Shown here: positions 8,326-16,826 of the stretch, piece by piece
Numbering within the stretch: the first letter of the stretch is position 1
How the letters are laid out: every line of letters begins with the position of its first letter
DNA from: Acidobacteriota bacterium
Lineage (GTDB): Bacteria; Acidobacteriota; Blastocatellia; UBA7656
DNA length: 64,000 bases
Assembly: GCA_040754075.1 (NCBI GenBank)
Contig: JBFMDH010000004.1
Span: forward strand, 186,001 to 250,000
Direction of reading: 5' to 3'
Position numbers and translations under genes: made by a program
The notes under the pieces: model-generated
Databases searched by the model: none
What the model saw: only the letters and a program-made list of their open reading frames with translations
What the model was told of the DNA's origin: nothing

Positions 8326-9690
8326 ATGCGAGACGACCGCCTCAAACTGATGCTCGATTCAATCGTTCGACTTGCGCGCCGTGGCGCTATGTCGAATGCC
8401 GTAAACCTGCTCACTAAACTCCGCCCGGTTGACATCGCCCAAATCCTCGGGCAACTGCAAACTCACGACCGCGAAATTCTTTTCAAAAGTTTCCTCGATA
8501 ACGATTTAACCAAAGCCGCCGAAGCCCTTTCGGAAATTGAGACCGAAGACGCCGTTGAATTATTGGCTGGACTCAACCGCGAAGACGCGACCCGTTTATT
8601 GCAGGAATTGCCATCGGACGACGCGGCGGTGCTGGTTGCCGAAATGCCCGAAGAATCGCGCGAAGAGTTGCTTGAAGCCATGAAATTGGAACTCTCGACC
8701 GATGTGCAGGAGTTGCTCGGCTTTGCCGATGAAACCGCCGGTCGCATCATGACGCCCGATTTTTTTGCGCTGGATGAAGATTTAACCATTTCCGAAGCCA
8801 TCACCGCTTTGCAGCGCCGTTCGGAAGATTTCGAGATGGCATTTTATTTATATGTCATCGATTCGCGCAATCATTTGCTGGGCGTCGTCAGTCTCCGGCA
8901 GTTGTTACTCAATCCGCCATCCACGCCGCTCAAAAAAATCATGATGGGCGACGTGATTAAAGTGACAACCGACACCGATCAGGAAGAGGTCGCGCGCGTC
9001 GTTGCGACCTATAACCTGCTGGCGATTCCCGTGGTTGACAGCGAAAATAAGCTCGTCGGCATTATCACGGTTGACGACATCATTGACGTTATTCGCGAAG
9101 AAGCCACCGAAGATATTTATGCGCTGGCGGGTGTGAATGCTGATGAACGCGCCTTTGGTGATTGGATGACCTCAATGAAATTGCGACTACCGTGGCTGGC
9201 ATTGACGCTCGGTACGGCGCTTTTAGGTGTAGCAGTGGTGCAATTTTTTATCGGGACGATTCAAACGAATACCTGGCTTGCGGCGTTGATTCCGGTAGTC
9301 GTGACGATGGGAAGTTATGCTGCAACGCAAACCATGACGGTAGTCGTTCGCGGGTTGCAACTTGGCGAAATCGATTGGGAGAACAGTTGGCGCGTAATGG
9401 CTAAAGAATTACTGGTTGGTTTTGTGACCGGCGTGGCAATTGCGCTGTTGGTTTTTGGGGTCATTTGGTTGTGGTTTGATTTGCAACTTGGGGCAATCAT
9501 CGGGGTGACCATGATTCCGAGTATTTTACTTGCGGGACTCATCGGTACATTGATTCCCGTGGTGCTTAAACGCTTTCACTTCGACCCGGCGCTGGCGTCT
9601 TCGGTGTTTGTGGTGACGCTTACCGACGTGTTGGCGTTATTCGGCTATCTTGGTATTGCCAGTTTATCAATCAAATATCTGGGCAAATAG
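8326..9690 (+). CDS. mgtE: Magnesium transporter MgtE
   Basis: The 454-residue protein has the full MgtE order. A helical cytoplasmic N domain (about 1-130, rich in EE/LL repeats) comes first, then two CBS domains (about 140-260; the second reads VDDIIDVIREEATEDI). Five membrane helices (about 285-450) follow, with conserved segments AALIPVVVTMGSYAATQ and SVFVVTLTDVLALFGYLG. MgtE forms a homodimeric inner-membrane Mg2+ channel whose N and CBS domains close the pore when cytosolic Mg2+ is high. Length and key regions are normal. The ATG at 8326 is preceded by AAGGAAAG. The next gene starts 2 bases after the stop, so the two are probably cotranscribed. Confidence 0.95.
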   Translation: MRDDRLKLMLDSIVRLARRGAMSNAVNLLTKLRPVDIAQILGQLQTHDREILFKSFLDNDLTKAAEALSEIETEDAVELLAGLNREDATRLLQELPSDDAAVLVAEMPEESREELLEAMKLELSTDVQELLGFADETAGRIMTPDFFALDEDLTISEAITALQRRSEDFEMAFYLYVIDSRNHLLGVVSLRQLLLNPPSTPLKKIMMGDVIKVTTDTDQEEVARVVATYNLLAIPVVDSENKLVGIITVDDIIDVIREEATEDIYALAGVNADERAFGDWMTSMKLRLPWLALTLGTALLGVAVVQFFIGTIQTNTWLAALIPVVVTMGSYAATQTMTVVVRGLQLGEIDWENSWRVMAKELLVGFVTGVAIALLVFGVIWLWFDLQLGAIIGVTMIPSILLAGLIGTLIPVVLKRFHFDPALASSVFVVTLTDVLALFGYLGIASLSIKYLGK

Positions 9691-9692
9691 CA

Positions 9693-10049
9693 ATGTTCAA
9701 TTCATCTGAAAGCGAACAAGAGGTTGAAAAATCTCTATTCCGGCAACGCATAAAGACGATTATTATCGGTTCGCTGCTGGCTGTCGTTTTAGGACTGGTC
9801 ATCGTCAACACTTTCACCTACTTTCAATACGGCGGCACCATGTTCGACCGTTTTTTTGAAAAAAAATCGGAAGATAAAACCAGTCCCGATGCCGGCAGGT
9901 TCGCTTATGCCAAAGGCACGGGCGATTACCTCGGCATCATTCGCAGCGAAGGCAGACATCCAAGCCGTGGTTGGGTTTATTACATCGAACAACCCGGCGG
10001 ACAGTTGATGGCAACCGCGAAAGAAAAGGTCGAAGTCCGCGACAAATAA
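9693..10049 (+). CDS. Small single-pass membrane protein, function unknown
   Basis: This 118-residue protein has a charged N terminus of about 20 residues, one strong membrane helix (about 26-45), then a soluble tail rich in charged residues and Gly. I do not recognise the family. Its ATG lies two bases after the mgtE stop and has no independent promoter space, so translation is probably coupled to mgtE. A role near the transporter is a guess from position only. The tail contains two tyrosines and a GDYLGIIRSEGRHPSRGWVYY stretch that looks like a small beta-rich fold. Confidence 0.7.
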   Translation: MFNSSESEQEVEKSLFRQRIKTIIIGSLLAVVLGLVIVNTFTYFQYGGTMFDRFFEKKSEDKTSPDAGRFAYAKGTGDYLGIIRSEGRHPSRGWVYYIEQPGGQLMATAKEKVEVRDK

Positions 10050-10189
10050 TTCGACCGCGTGTCGCCTGGCGATAGGCATACTTCGCTAAACGGAGCCGCT
10101 GGCAATTGATTTTACTTGAGGTTTTTCAGACGCGGTCAAAGACCGTTTGCTCAACCTCAGTAGCAAGCCGCGTTATTCTTAATGCCTGC

Positions 10190-12412
10190 CTATTGAAAAT
10201 TAGAAAGCAACAAAAGATCAAACGTCCACAGTCGCCTGGTGATGACCAGATTTTTGCCATCCGCCGACAGGTCAAATATCAACCGTCCCTCAAGCTTCAA
10301 ATCGGTAATGCGTTTGGCAGGGCTGCCGTCGAGCGGCTGCATCCAGATGTTTGAAAAGCCCTCCTGGTCAACTGCATACAACAGCGCCCGCCCATCGGCT
10401 GTCCAACGAGTCTCAGGCACCAAAGGAATATCCGGCGACAAGTCAAAGCTTTTTTCGAGTTGTCCGTTGTCAAATGAGATGACGAGAATTTTATGGCGAT
10501 GGGTCGTTTTCGGGTCGCGGGCAAAAAAGGCGACGTGTTTGCCATCAGGCGAAATTGATGCACGGTTGGCTTGCCTGGCGAGAAAAACCGGCTGCCCGCC
10601 ATCTATCGGAACTTTCCACAACGAGTAGGCTTTATCGCCCGGAGCCACAGAGTAATACATCACCCACTTGCTGTCGGGCGAACATTGAGGAAATTTTTCT
10701 CCACCGCCTGAAGTCAAGGGTATGGGATTGCTGCCATCGCTTTCCATTCGCCAGATATTGAAGGCATCAGCGCGATTGGACGCAAAGACGATATAGCGCC
10801 CATCGCGCGAAGCCGTTTGGTGTGTATCAACGCTGCTTTCGGAAGTCAGTCGCTGACTTCCTGTGCCATCGGCATTCATGCGCCAGATGTCCCAATTACC
10901 ATTTTCGAGTGATGAATAAACGATTCGCCCATCAGCAGCAAAGCACACATCGGAATAATAGCCGGTTCCGAAGGTGAGTTTTTTCGCCGGGCTATTCTCG
11001 TTCAGCGGCGCTACCCAGAGTTCCGAAAGCAGTTGAGTTTGAATCGCGGCAATTTTTCTGGAATCGGCTGCCGAATTCAGGCTGAAATATTCTTTTGAGT
11101 CGTTGGTAACCCGATGGACTTCACCTTTCGGGTAAGAGACATACCAGACCTGTCCGGGTTGTGAATCAATCTCTTTAGCGGTTATCAACAATCCGCTGCC
11201 ATCGGCGAGCCATTCCACCCAGCGTGTCCAAAACCATTTTTTGTTGGTGAGCGGGATTTGCTTGCCATCTGCGAGACTGATACCAATCAAACCGTTTTGC
11301 AGGTTAAAGGTTTCGCCGCAGCCAATCGTACAGGCAATCATTTTGCCATCAGGCGACCACGCCGGAACTTTGAAATAATCGGTAATCGGGCGAGTGGCAA
11401 GCTGGCGTTCTTCGCTGCCATCGGCATTGGCAATCATCAGCGCGCTTTCGCTTTCCGAATTGCGTATAAACACCATCTGCCGGTCATCGGGCGAAAGCGC
11501 AATAACCGCTTCGATTCCCTCAGCGAGTTTAGTCGATATGCCGCCAAGCGCGGGCATTTTATAAAGCACATTCTCGTGGTCGCCCACTTTCCGCTTCACC
11601 AGATAGAGGTAATTGCCATCGTGCGAAAAGGTCAGGCTGTTGTAGGTCGCAGCTTCCGGCGGCACAATCTGCTGGGCGCTGCCGGTCGCCAGTTGACGCA
11701 ACCATAAACTATCGCGGTTGCCCTGCTTGACTGAATAAACCACATGCCTGCCATCGGGCGAAATGGTGGCGCGCGGGGTCGTGCCGGTGAGCGTCAGTTG
11801 ATTGACCGTCAATTCTTGAAAAGGCGTTGAATGAGTCGCCCGCCAATAGCGTATGAACGCATAGGTGATCGCCGAAAGCAGGATCAGTGATACCGTCAAA
11901 AGCGCAACCATTCTTCTTTTATAAATTCGATATGGCTCCTTGACCTTGGGGAAGCTGCCGGTGGTTATCGTTGATGTGGGTGGCAGGTGGTTCGCAACTT
12001 CCGCTTCATCCGCTTCAAAGGTTTCGGCAATAGTGACGTGCGCTTCCCGGTTTTCGATAATCGTTACCTCTTCGTCAGTGAAGGGCACCTGCTTGACCTG
12101 GGCTACGAAACGATAGCCGAGACCCGGAACCGTAGCGATGAAGCGATTGTCATTGCGACTCTCACCGAAAATTTTTCTCAAGGTATAGATATTTTGTGTC
12201 AGGTTGTTTTCTTCAACCGCCGTATCAGGCCAAATCTTCTGCATCAACTCATCTTTTTCAATCGTCTTGCCGCTGCGTTCGGTGAGCGCCAGCAATAAAT
12301 CAAACACCTTTGGGGCGAGCGGCACAATCTCGCCGCTGCGTAGTAGCCTGCGCTTGCCAACATCCATGCGAAACTCGCCAAATTCATAAAAGTTCTTTTT
12401 TTGCTGATACAT
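10190..12412 (-). CDS. Winged-helix transcription regulator with membrane anchor and PD40/TolB-like propeller
   Basis: The 740-residue protein starts with an OmpR/PhoB-type winged-helix domain (about 8-110; LTERSGKTIEKDELMQKIWP, then a wing with FIATVPGLGYRFV). A linker and one membrane helix (about 168-190) follow. A long C-terminal part is built of PD40 repeats (motifs such as SPDGRHVVYS, SPDGKMIACT, SADGKNLVIT). It is therefore a CadC-like one-component regulator: DNA binding inside, beta-propeller sensor outside the inner membrane. Such proteins are abundant in Acidobacteria. The ligand and target genes are unknown. It is divergent from the small CxxC protein at 12598, with 185 bases between them. 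Confidence 0.88.
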   Translation of the reverse strand: MYQQKKNFYEFGEFRMDVGKRRLLRSGEIVPLAPKVFDLLLALTERSGKTIEKDELMQKIWPDTAVEENNLTQNIYTLRKIFGESRNDNRFIATVPGLGYRFVAQVKQVPFTDEEVTIIENREAHVTIAETFEADEAEVANHLPPTSTITTGSFPKVKEPYRIYKRRMVALLTVSLILLSAITYAFIRYWRATHSTPFQELTVNQLTLTGTTPRATISPDGRHVVYSVKQGNRDSLWLRQLATGSAQQIVPPEAATYNSLTFSHDGNYLYLVKRKVGDHENVLYKMPALGGISTKLAEGIEAVIALSPDDRQMVFIRNSESESALMIANADGSEERQLATRPITDYFKVPAWSPDGKMIACTIGCGETFNLQNGLIGISLADGKQIPLTNKKWFWTRWVEWLADGSGLLITAKEIDSQPGQVWYVSYPKGEVHRVTNDSKEYFSLNSAADSRKIAAIQTQLLSELWVAPLNENSPAKKLTFGTGYYSDVCFAADGRIVYSSLENGNWDIWRMNADGTGSQRLTSESSVDTHQTASRDGRYIVFASNRADAFNIWRMESDGSNPIPLTSGGGEKFPQCSPDSKWVMYYSVAPGDKAYSLWKVPIDGGQPVFLARQANRASISPDGKHVAFFARDPKTTHRHKILVISFDNGQLEKSFDLSPDIPLVPETRWTADGRALLYAVDQEGFSNIWMQPLDGSPAKRITDLKLEGRLIFDLSADGKNLVITRRLWTFDLLLLSNFQ

Positions 12413-12597
12413 AACTGTCTTGAGAAATTTCTTGAGAAACCCCTTGAGAAGATTTTTGAGAAGAATTTATCGGTTTCCTAAGTATTTCCTTGCCTTTGAT
12501 GAACTAAGTTCTCTGACGCGATGAAGCAGTGGATTGACACCCTGCGGGAAAGTTAAAGCCGCGCTCATTGTAATGGAAATCAGTAGTCGGAGGCAAT

Positions 12598-12951
12598 GTG
12601 AAGAAAGAGCGACACGTAGAAATCAAATTAAAGACCGAGCGCACCATTTCGATTAAATCAAGCCGGTCACTCACGACTTTTTGTGAACCGTGCGGCAAAG
12701 AGGTGCAGATGTTCACACCGGGACAGGCGGCGCTCATCAGCGGACTCACTTCACGCGAGGTCTACCATCGCGTCGAAGTCGGCGGCGTTCACTTCACCGA
12801 GACTGCTGAAGGATTGCTTCTGGTTTGTCTCGAATCGCTTCTCAGCTATCAATCCTCGCCAGGCGAATCGGGCATTGAAATCGAAGAACGCGATACCCCG
12901 ACTCGACCGCTTCAAGAACCTTGTTCTTCAACAGAGCGCGAAAATCATTAA
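12598..12951 (+). CDS. Small CxxC/HTH-like protein divergent from the regulator
   Basis: The 117-residue protein has CEPCGKEVQMFTPGQAA near residues 29-45, a possible zinc-binding CxxC. A helix-turn-helix-like segment follows (ALISGLTSREVYHRVEVG), resembling the MerR/excisionase (HTH_17) pattern, then EGLLLVCLESLL. The C-terminal tail is polar. The start is GTG at 12598, chosen because GGAGG lies 6-7 bases upstream and no ATG fits. A clear homologue is encoded at 23506-23769, also divergent from a winged-helix regulator. The role is inferred: a DNA-binding or adaptor protein working with the divergent regulator. Confidence 0.75.
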   Translation: MKKERHVEIKLKTERTISIKSSRSLTTFCEPCGKEVQMFTPGQAALISGLTSREVYHRVEVGGVHFTETAEGLLLVCLESLLSYQSSPGESGIEIEERDTPTRPLQEPCSSTERENH

Positions 12952-12999
12952 CTCGCTGCTTTCAACAGGCTGCAAAAAAAAAGAAAGGAACAGAAGGAA

Positions 13000-13491
13000 A
13001 TGAACCACAAACAACTGCTCAACGGACTTTTAATATTGACGCTTGTCCTGATTGCTCAAATGTACACTGCGTTACAAACGTCGGTTGCCGGCAAATCGGA
13101 ATCTGGCAAGTGGCAACCGGTTACGGCGATTCGTCGTGCTGATCAATCTGGCAATCCGGACATCACATCCGATGCCAGCCGGTCATCGCGGATTCCTACG
13201 CCGCCATATCCGATTCAGACGGAAAATATGATGGCGCTTTCGACTGCGCAAGCGACCATTCTCGCGCAACTTTTCAGATGCGATGATATTCGTCTTCAAC
13301 ATACCTCAAGCTTTGCGGTCCTGACTGCCGAAGCGGCGCGCAGGGCAGCATCTATTTCAATTTTGACAACCTCGCCGGTCAATCTATCGAGCGCAATGTT
13401 GCCAACTATATTTTTAAGAATTCTATGCAACCACGCGAATGCAACCGCTGAAAATTTAATTGCTTGCTCACTTGATTATCAGATTGGTTGA
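13000..13491 (+). CDS. Exported or membrane-anchored hypothetical protein, possibly frameshifted
   Basis: The 163-residue open frame starts at ATG 13000 after GGAACAGAAGGAA and begins with a signal-anchor-like hydrophobic stretch (LLNGLLILTLVLIAQMYTAL). I do not recognise the rest. From about 13200 the frame becomes rich in Ala/Thr/Ser/Leu. Meanwhile another frame (codons beginning at 13341) gives a more protein-like sequence, QGSIYFNFDNLAGQSIERN, ending at TGA 13450-13452. That suggests a frameshift or decay in the second half. Only the N-terminal half should be trusted. It is followed by another exported protein gene at 13591. Confidence 0.45.
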   Translation: MNHKQLLNGLLILTLVLIAQMYTALQTSVAGKSESGKWQPVTAIRRADQSGNPDITSDASRSSRIPTPPYPIQTENMMALSTAQATILAQLFRCDDIRLQHTSSFAVLTAEAARRAASISILTTSPVNLSSAMLPTIFLRILCNHANATAENLIACSLDYQIG

Positions 13492-13590
13492 TAGAAATGC
13501 TGAGGAAATCAGGAGAGCCATCGCTCTTACGGTCTGCGGTTTATCTCATTTGTATAAAAACTGAAAACTACCAATTTTAGGAGAACATTA

Positions 13591-14139
13591 ATGTACAACA
13601 GAAAAATCAAACATCTTATCGGTTTGTTCATTCTTTTTGTCGGAGTCGTGCTCGCCATTCCGGTTACGAGAGCAGACGACAATCACCATTTGCTGAAATT
13701 ACCTCCCGGTGTCTGTGACAGTTTGGAAGTCCCGGAGGGTCAAAATCTGGTCTTTCGTGCCTATGCGCTTGGCGTGCAAATCTACAGATGGAACGGCATC
13801 GGTTGGGATTTTGTCGCACCGGCAGCGACTTTATATGCCGACTCAAACTATCGCGGAAAGGTCGGCATTCATTACGCAGGACCCACCTGGGAGAGCAACA
13901 GCGGCGGCAATGTCGTCGCCAGACGTCTTGCAGGTTGCACACCGGATTCGACGGCTATCCCCTGGTTACTGTTGCAAGCGGTATCGACTGATGGCGCGGG
14001 CATTTTCAGCAAAGTGACCTTCATACAACGGGTGAACACCACCGGTGGGTTAGCGCCTGCCACGCAGGGTTCAAGCATTGGCGAAGAAAGGAAAGTGCCC
14101 TACACGGCGGAGTATTACTTCTACCGCGGTGAAGATTAA
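13591..14139 (+). CDS. Secreted DUF3455-family protein
   Basis: The 182-residue protein has a signal peptide of about 28 residues (LFILFVGVVLAIPVTRA). The mature part carries the features of DUF3455: GVQIYRWNGIGWDFVAPAATL, GIHYAGPTWES, TAIPWLLLQA, FIQRVNTTGGLAPA and VPYTAEYYFY. DUF3455 proteins are exported and of unknown biochemical function. The ATG at 13591 is preceded by AGGAGAACATTA. Two cysteines (about residues 42 and 116 of the precursor) could form a disulfide in the periplasm. Confidence 0.85.
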   Translation: MYNRKIKHLIGLFILFVGVVLAIPVTRADDNHHLLKLPPGVCDSLEVPEGQNLVFRAYALGVQIYRWNGIGWDFVAPAATLYADSNYRGKVGIHYAGPTWESNSGGNVVARRLAGCTPDSTAIPWLLLQAVSTDGAGIFSKVTFIQRVNTTGGLAPATQGSSIGEERKVPYTAEYYFYRGED

Positions 14140-14267
14140 TTCATTCACGCCAGGCAGACCGGTGAGTAGTCGCGATGGCATCACTAAATCGGAGAGTCGC
14201 CGCTGCTCGCCCGTCTGTCACCGGTTCAACGTTTATTTCCCATAATTAATTTCAAAGGAGTGAAATC

Positions 14268-15092
14268 ATGAATAGCATAACTGCTTCCGTTTCGGAGTTG
14301 GAAAGTTTGAAGTCCAAATTGAAAACCACCTGGATGTCGGGCGATTTCGATAAGATTGCTCAAATCATTGAAGCGGGCGGCGAAGAATTTATTGCCCGCT
14401 TGCAAATAAAGCCCGGAACCCAGGTGTTAGATGTCGCTTGTGGCACCGGCAATCTGTCGCTTCCGGCGGCGCGCGCCGGTGCCATCGTGACCGGCGTGGA
14501 TATTGCGCCGAATCTGTTGACCACCGCGCGGGCGCGCGCGCAAGCCGAAGAAATCAAAATCCAATTTGATGAAGGCGATGCCGAAGCCCTGCCTTATGCC
14601 AATGGTAGGTTTGATGAAGTCGTGACCATGTTCGGCGCAATGTTCGCCCCGCAACCGCAGGTCGTCGCCTGGGAACTGACGCGCGTCTGCCGTTTGGGCG
14701 GACGATTGGCAATGGCGAACTGGACGCCCGCTGGCTTTATCGGTCAACTATTTAAAATCACCAGCCAACACGTTCCACCGCCGCCGATGCCTTCACCTTT
14801 GTTGTGGGGCGATGAAGAGAGAGTGCAGGAACGTTTGCGCACAGGCTTTACCGACCTGCAACTTAACCGGCGCGAACTCATCATGGATTTTTCCATGACG
14901 CCAGCCGAAGCCGTCGAGTTTTTCCGCACCTGGTACGGACCTACGCTTCGCGCCTTCGCAGCCTTGAGCGAAGCCGGGCAGTCGGCATTGCGCCGCGACC
15001 TCGTGACGCTTTGGACAGAGCATAACCGCGCGACGGATGGCACAACCCGCATCGTTGCCGAATATCTCGAAGTCGTTGCCAGGCGCGCTTAA
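14268..15092 (+). CDS. Class I SAM-dependent methyltransferase
   Basis: The 274-residue protein has the Rossmann methyltransferase core. Motif I is VLDVACGTGNLSLPAARAG (about 56-74), an acidic Asp ends strand 2 (VTGVDIAP), and motif IV-like FDEVVTMFGAMFAPQP is near 120. This is the Methyltransf_11/25 type. The C-terminal third (about 185-270) has PAEAVEFFRTWYGPTL, typical of a substrate lid. The substrate cannot be deduced. AAGGAG precedes the ATG by 7 bases. It follows the DUF3455 gene after 128 bases and may be separately transcribed. Confidence 0.88.
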   Translation: MNSITASVSELESLKSKLKTTWMSGDFDKIAQIIEAGGEEFIARLQIKPGTQVLDVACGTGNLSLPAARAGAIVTGVDIAPNLLTTARARAQAEEIKIQFDEGDAEALPYANGRFDEVVTMFGAMFAPQPQVVAWELTRVCRLGGRLAMANWTPAGFIGQLFKITSQHVPPPPMPSPLLWGDEERVQERLRTGFTDLQLNRRELIMDFSMTPAEAVEFFRTWYGPTLRAFAALSEAGQSALRRDLVTLWTEHNRATDGTTRIVAEYLEVVARRA

Positions 15093-15288
15093 CCGGTACG
15101 TCAGTGGTCGCGCCAATCTTTTGTTAAACCTGAAGGGCGGCAAACGATTCATTGCCGCCCACCTTGAATTTTCAAAATTATTCACTCAAGCCAAGGTCTG
15201 GCAGGTTGAAGATTTTCGCAACTTACTTTTCACCAAGAGCGAAACCCCAAACTTGAATCAGACAATCGATGATTTAGGAGAGCAACAT

Positions 15289-16695
15289 ATGAAACGAATG
15301 TTTAAGAGCAGTTCATTAATTTTGATATTAGCAATGCTGGTGACCTCAACTCTGGCGCAAAGTCGACAGAATGCCCCCGTAGCTAAAGCTCAATCAGGCG
15401 CTATGGAAAAAAGCGGCAATACCCCGGGTCGAATTGCCAAGTTTACGGACAACAAAAATGTCGGTGATTCCAACATCACCGAAAGCGATGGCAAAATTGG
15501 CATCGGCACAGCAACGCCAACCTCACCATTGACCGTGCAGGGCATGATTGAAACCACTCTTGGCGGTTACAAATTCCCCGATGGCACGATGCAGACCACC
15601 GCAGGATTAGCATCGGTTTTTCGCGACAATACACTTAAAGGCAACGGCACACAGGCATCGCCATCAGGTGTGGCGGTTCCGCTCAATCTGACGGGTGACG
15701 TCACCTTTGGCAGCGTGCTAGTGGTTTCCAACACCCACGAAGTCAGCACCGGTGTTACAGCCAGCGGCGGGGCAGGCGGCGCAGGGGTGCGCGGTCAAGG
15801 CGGCAATGACGACTTTTTAGGTGGACCCGGCGTGGTTGGTCAGGGTGGGGCAACGACTGGCGGCTTTACCCCTGGCGGCACAGGTGTGGCTGGCGTTGGT
15901 GGTCATGCCGAAAACGGGCAAGGTGGCGCTGGACTGATTGGCGATGGCGGTGAAAGTACCGGCGGTGATGGCGGCACGGGCGTGTCCGGGCAAGGCGCTC
16001 GCGGCATCAACGGCAACGGCGGCAAAGGTCTCCGCGCGCTGGGCGGTTCCAGCGGTGGCGCTGGCACACGCGGCGGCACCGGGCTTGAAGTAGTCAAAGG
16101 GTTCGGCGTCAATGGCGGAGCCGATGGATTGGCGGGAAATTTCCTCGGCAATGTTCAGGTCATCGGTAATGTTCATATCACCGGCACTCTCTCAAAGGGC
16201 GGCGGTTCGTTCAAGATTGACCATCCCTTAGACCCCGAAAACAAGTACCTGTCACATTCCTTCGTCGAATCGCCCGACATGATGAACATTTATAACGGCA
16301 ACATCACCACCGATGTGAATGGTCGGGCGGTGGTTGAACTGCCGGAATGGTTCGAGGCGTTGAATAAGGATTTTCGCTATCAACTCACGGTTGTCGGGCA
16401 ATTCGCGCAAGCCATCGTCGCCGAAAAAGTCAAAGGTAATCACTTCGTTATTCAAACCAATGCGCCGAACATTGAAGTCAGTTGGCAGGTCACGGGCATT
16501 CGTCACGACAACTGGGCAAATTCCCACCGCATTCCGGTTGAAGAAATGAAATCCGACAACGAACGCGGGCTTTATCTGCACCCGGAAGTGTTCACTCAAC
16601 CTGAAGAGAAGAGCGTGATGATGGTGCGCTATCCTGAGCGTCTGCTTGAAGCCAAAAAGCGCCGCGAGGCAGCCGCGCAGTCGCCGCGTCAATAG
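15289..16695 (+). CDS. Exported glycine-rich surface protein with tail-fibre-like head
   Basis: The 468-residue protein (ATG 15289, preceded by AGGAGAGC; an upstream extension of the frame overlaps the methyltransferase and is rejected) has a Sec signal peptide ending near ALAQ-like residues 20-22. A stretch at about 60-105, GKIGIGTATPTSPLTVQG and PDGTMQTTA, resembles bacterial and phage fibre proteins. About 130 residues of Gly-rich repeats follow (GVVGQGG, GVSGQGARG units, about 160-290). A C-terminal domain begins with LSHSFVESPDMMNIYNGNIT and contains YQLTVVGQFAQAIVA and VSWQVTGIRHD. The last domain looks like a conserved beta-rich unit shared among environmental bacteria. A surface or matrix role is inferred. 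Confidence 0.75.
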   Translation: MKRMFKSSSLILILAMLVTSTLAQSRQNAPVAKAQSGAMEKSGNTPGRIAKFTDNKNVGDSNITESDGKIGIGTATPTSPLTVQGMIETTLGGYKFPDGTMQTTAGLASVFRDNTLKGNGTQASPSGVAVPLNLTGDVTFGSVLVVSNTHEVSTGVTASGGAGGAGVRGQGGNDDFLGGPGVVGQGGATTGGFTPGGTGVAGVGGHAENGQGGAGLIGDGGESTGGDGGTGVSGQGARGINGNGGKGLRALGGSSGGAGTRGGTGLEVVKGFGVNGGADGLAGNFLGNVQVIGNVHITGTLSKGGGSFKIDHPLDPENKYLSHSFVESPDMMNIYNGNITTDVNGRAVVELPEWFEALNKDFRYQLTVVGQFAQAIVAEKVKGNHFVIQTNAPNIEVSWQVTGIRHDNWANSHRIPVEEMKSDNERGLYLHPEVFTQPEEKSVMMVRYPERLLEAKKRREAAAQSPRQ

Positions 16696-16826
16696 AACCA
16701 TAGGCAAATGGCGTTTGCTGGAAACCCTTTCGTGGTTTGAGAGAGCAACGCCATTTGTCCATCGGCTTTCAGAATTTTTTATTGAGCTGAAAATAATAAA
16801 TAGTTGAAGGAAGGAGCGATTTGATT

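Noticed and set aside
15037-15288. 84-codon N-terminal extension of the glycine-rich protein
   Set aside because: It overlaps the methyltransferase gene, and the signal peptide with AGGAGAG starts at 15289.
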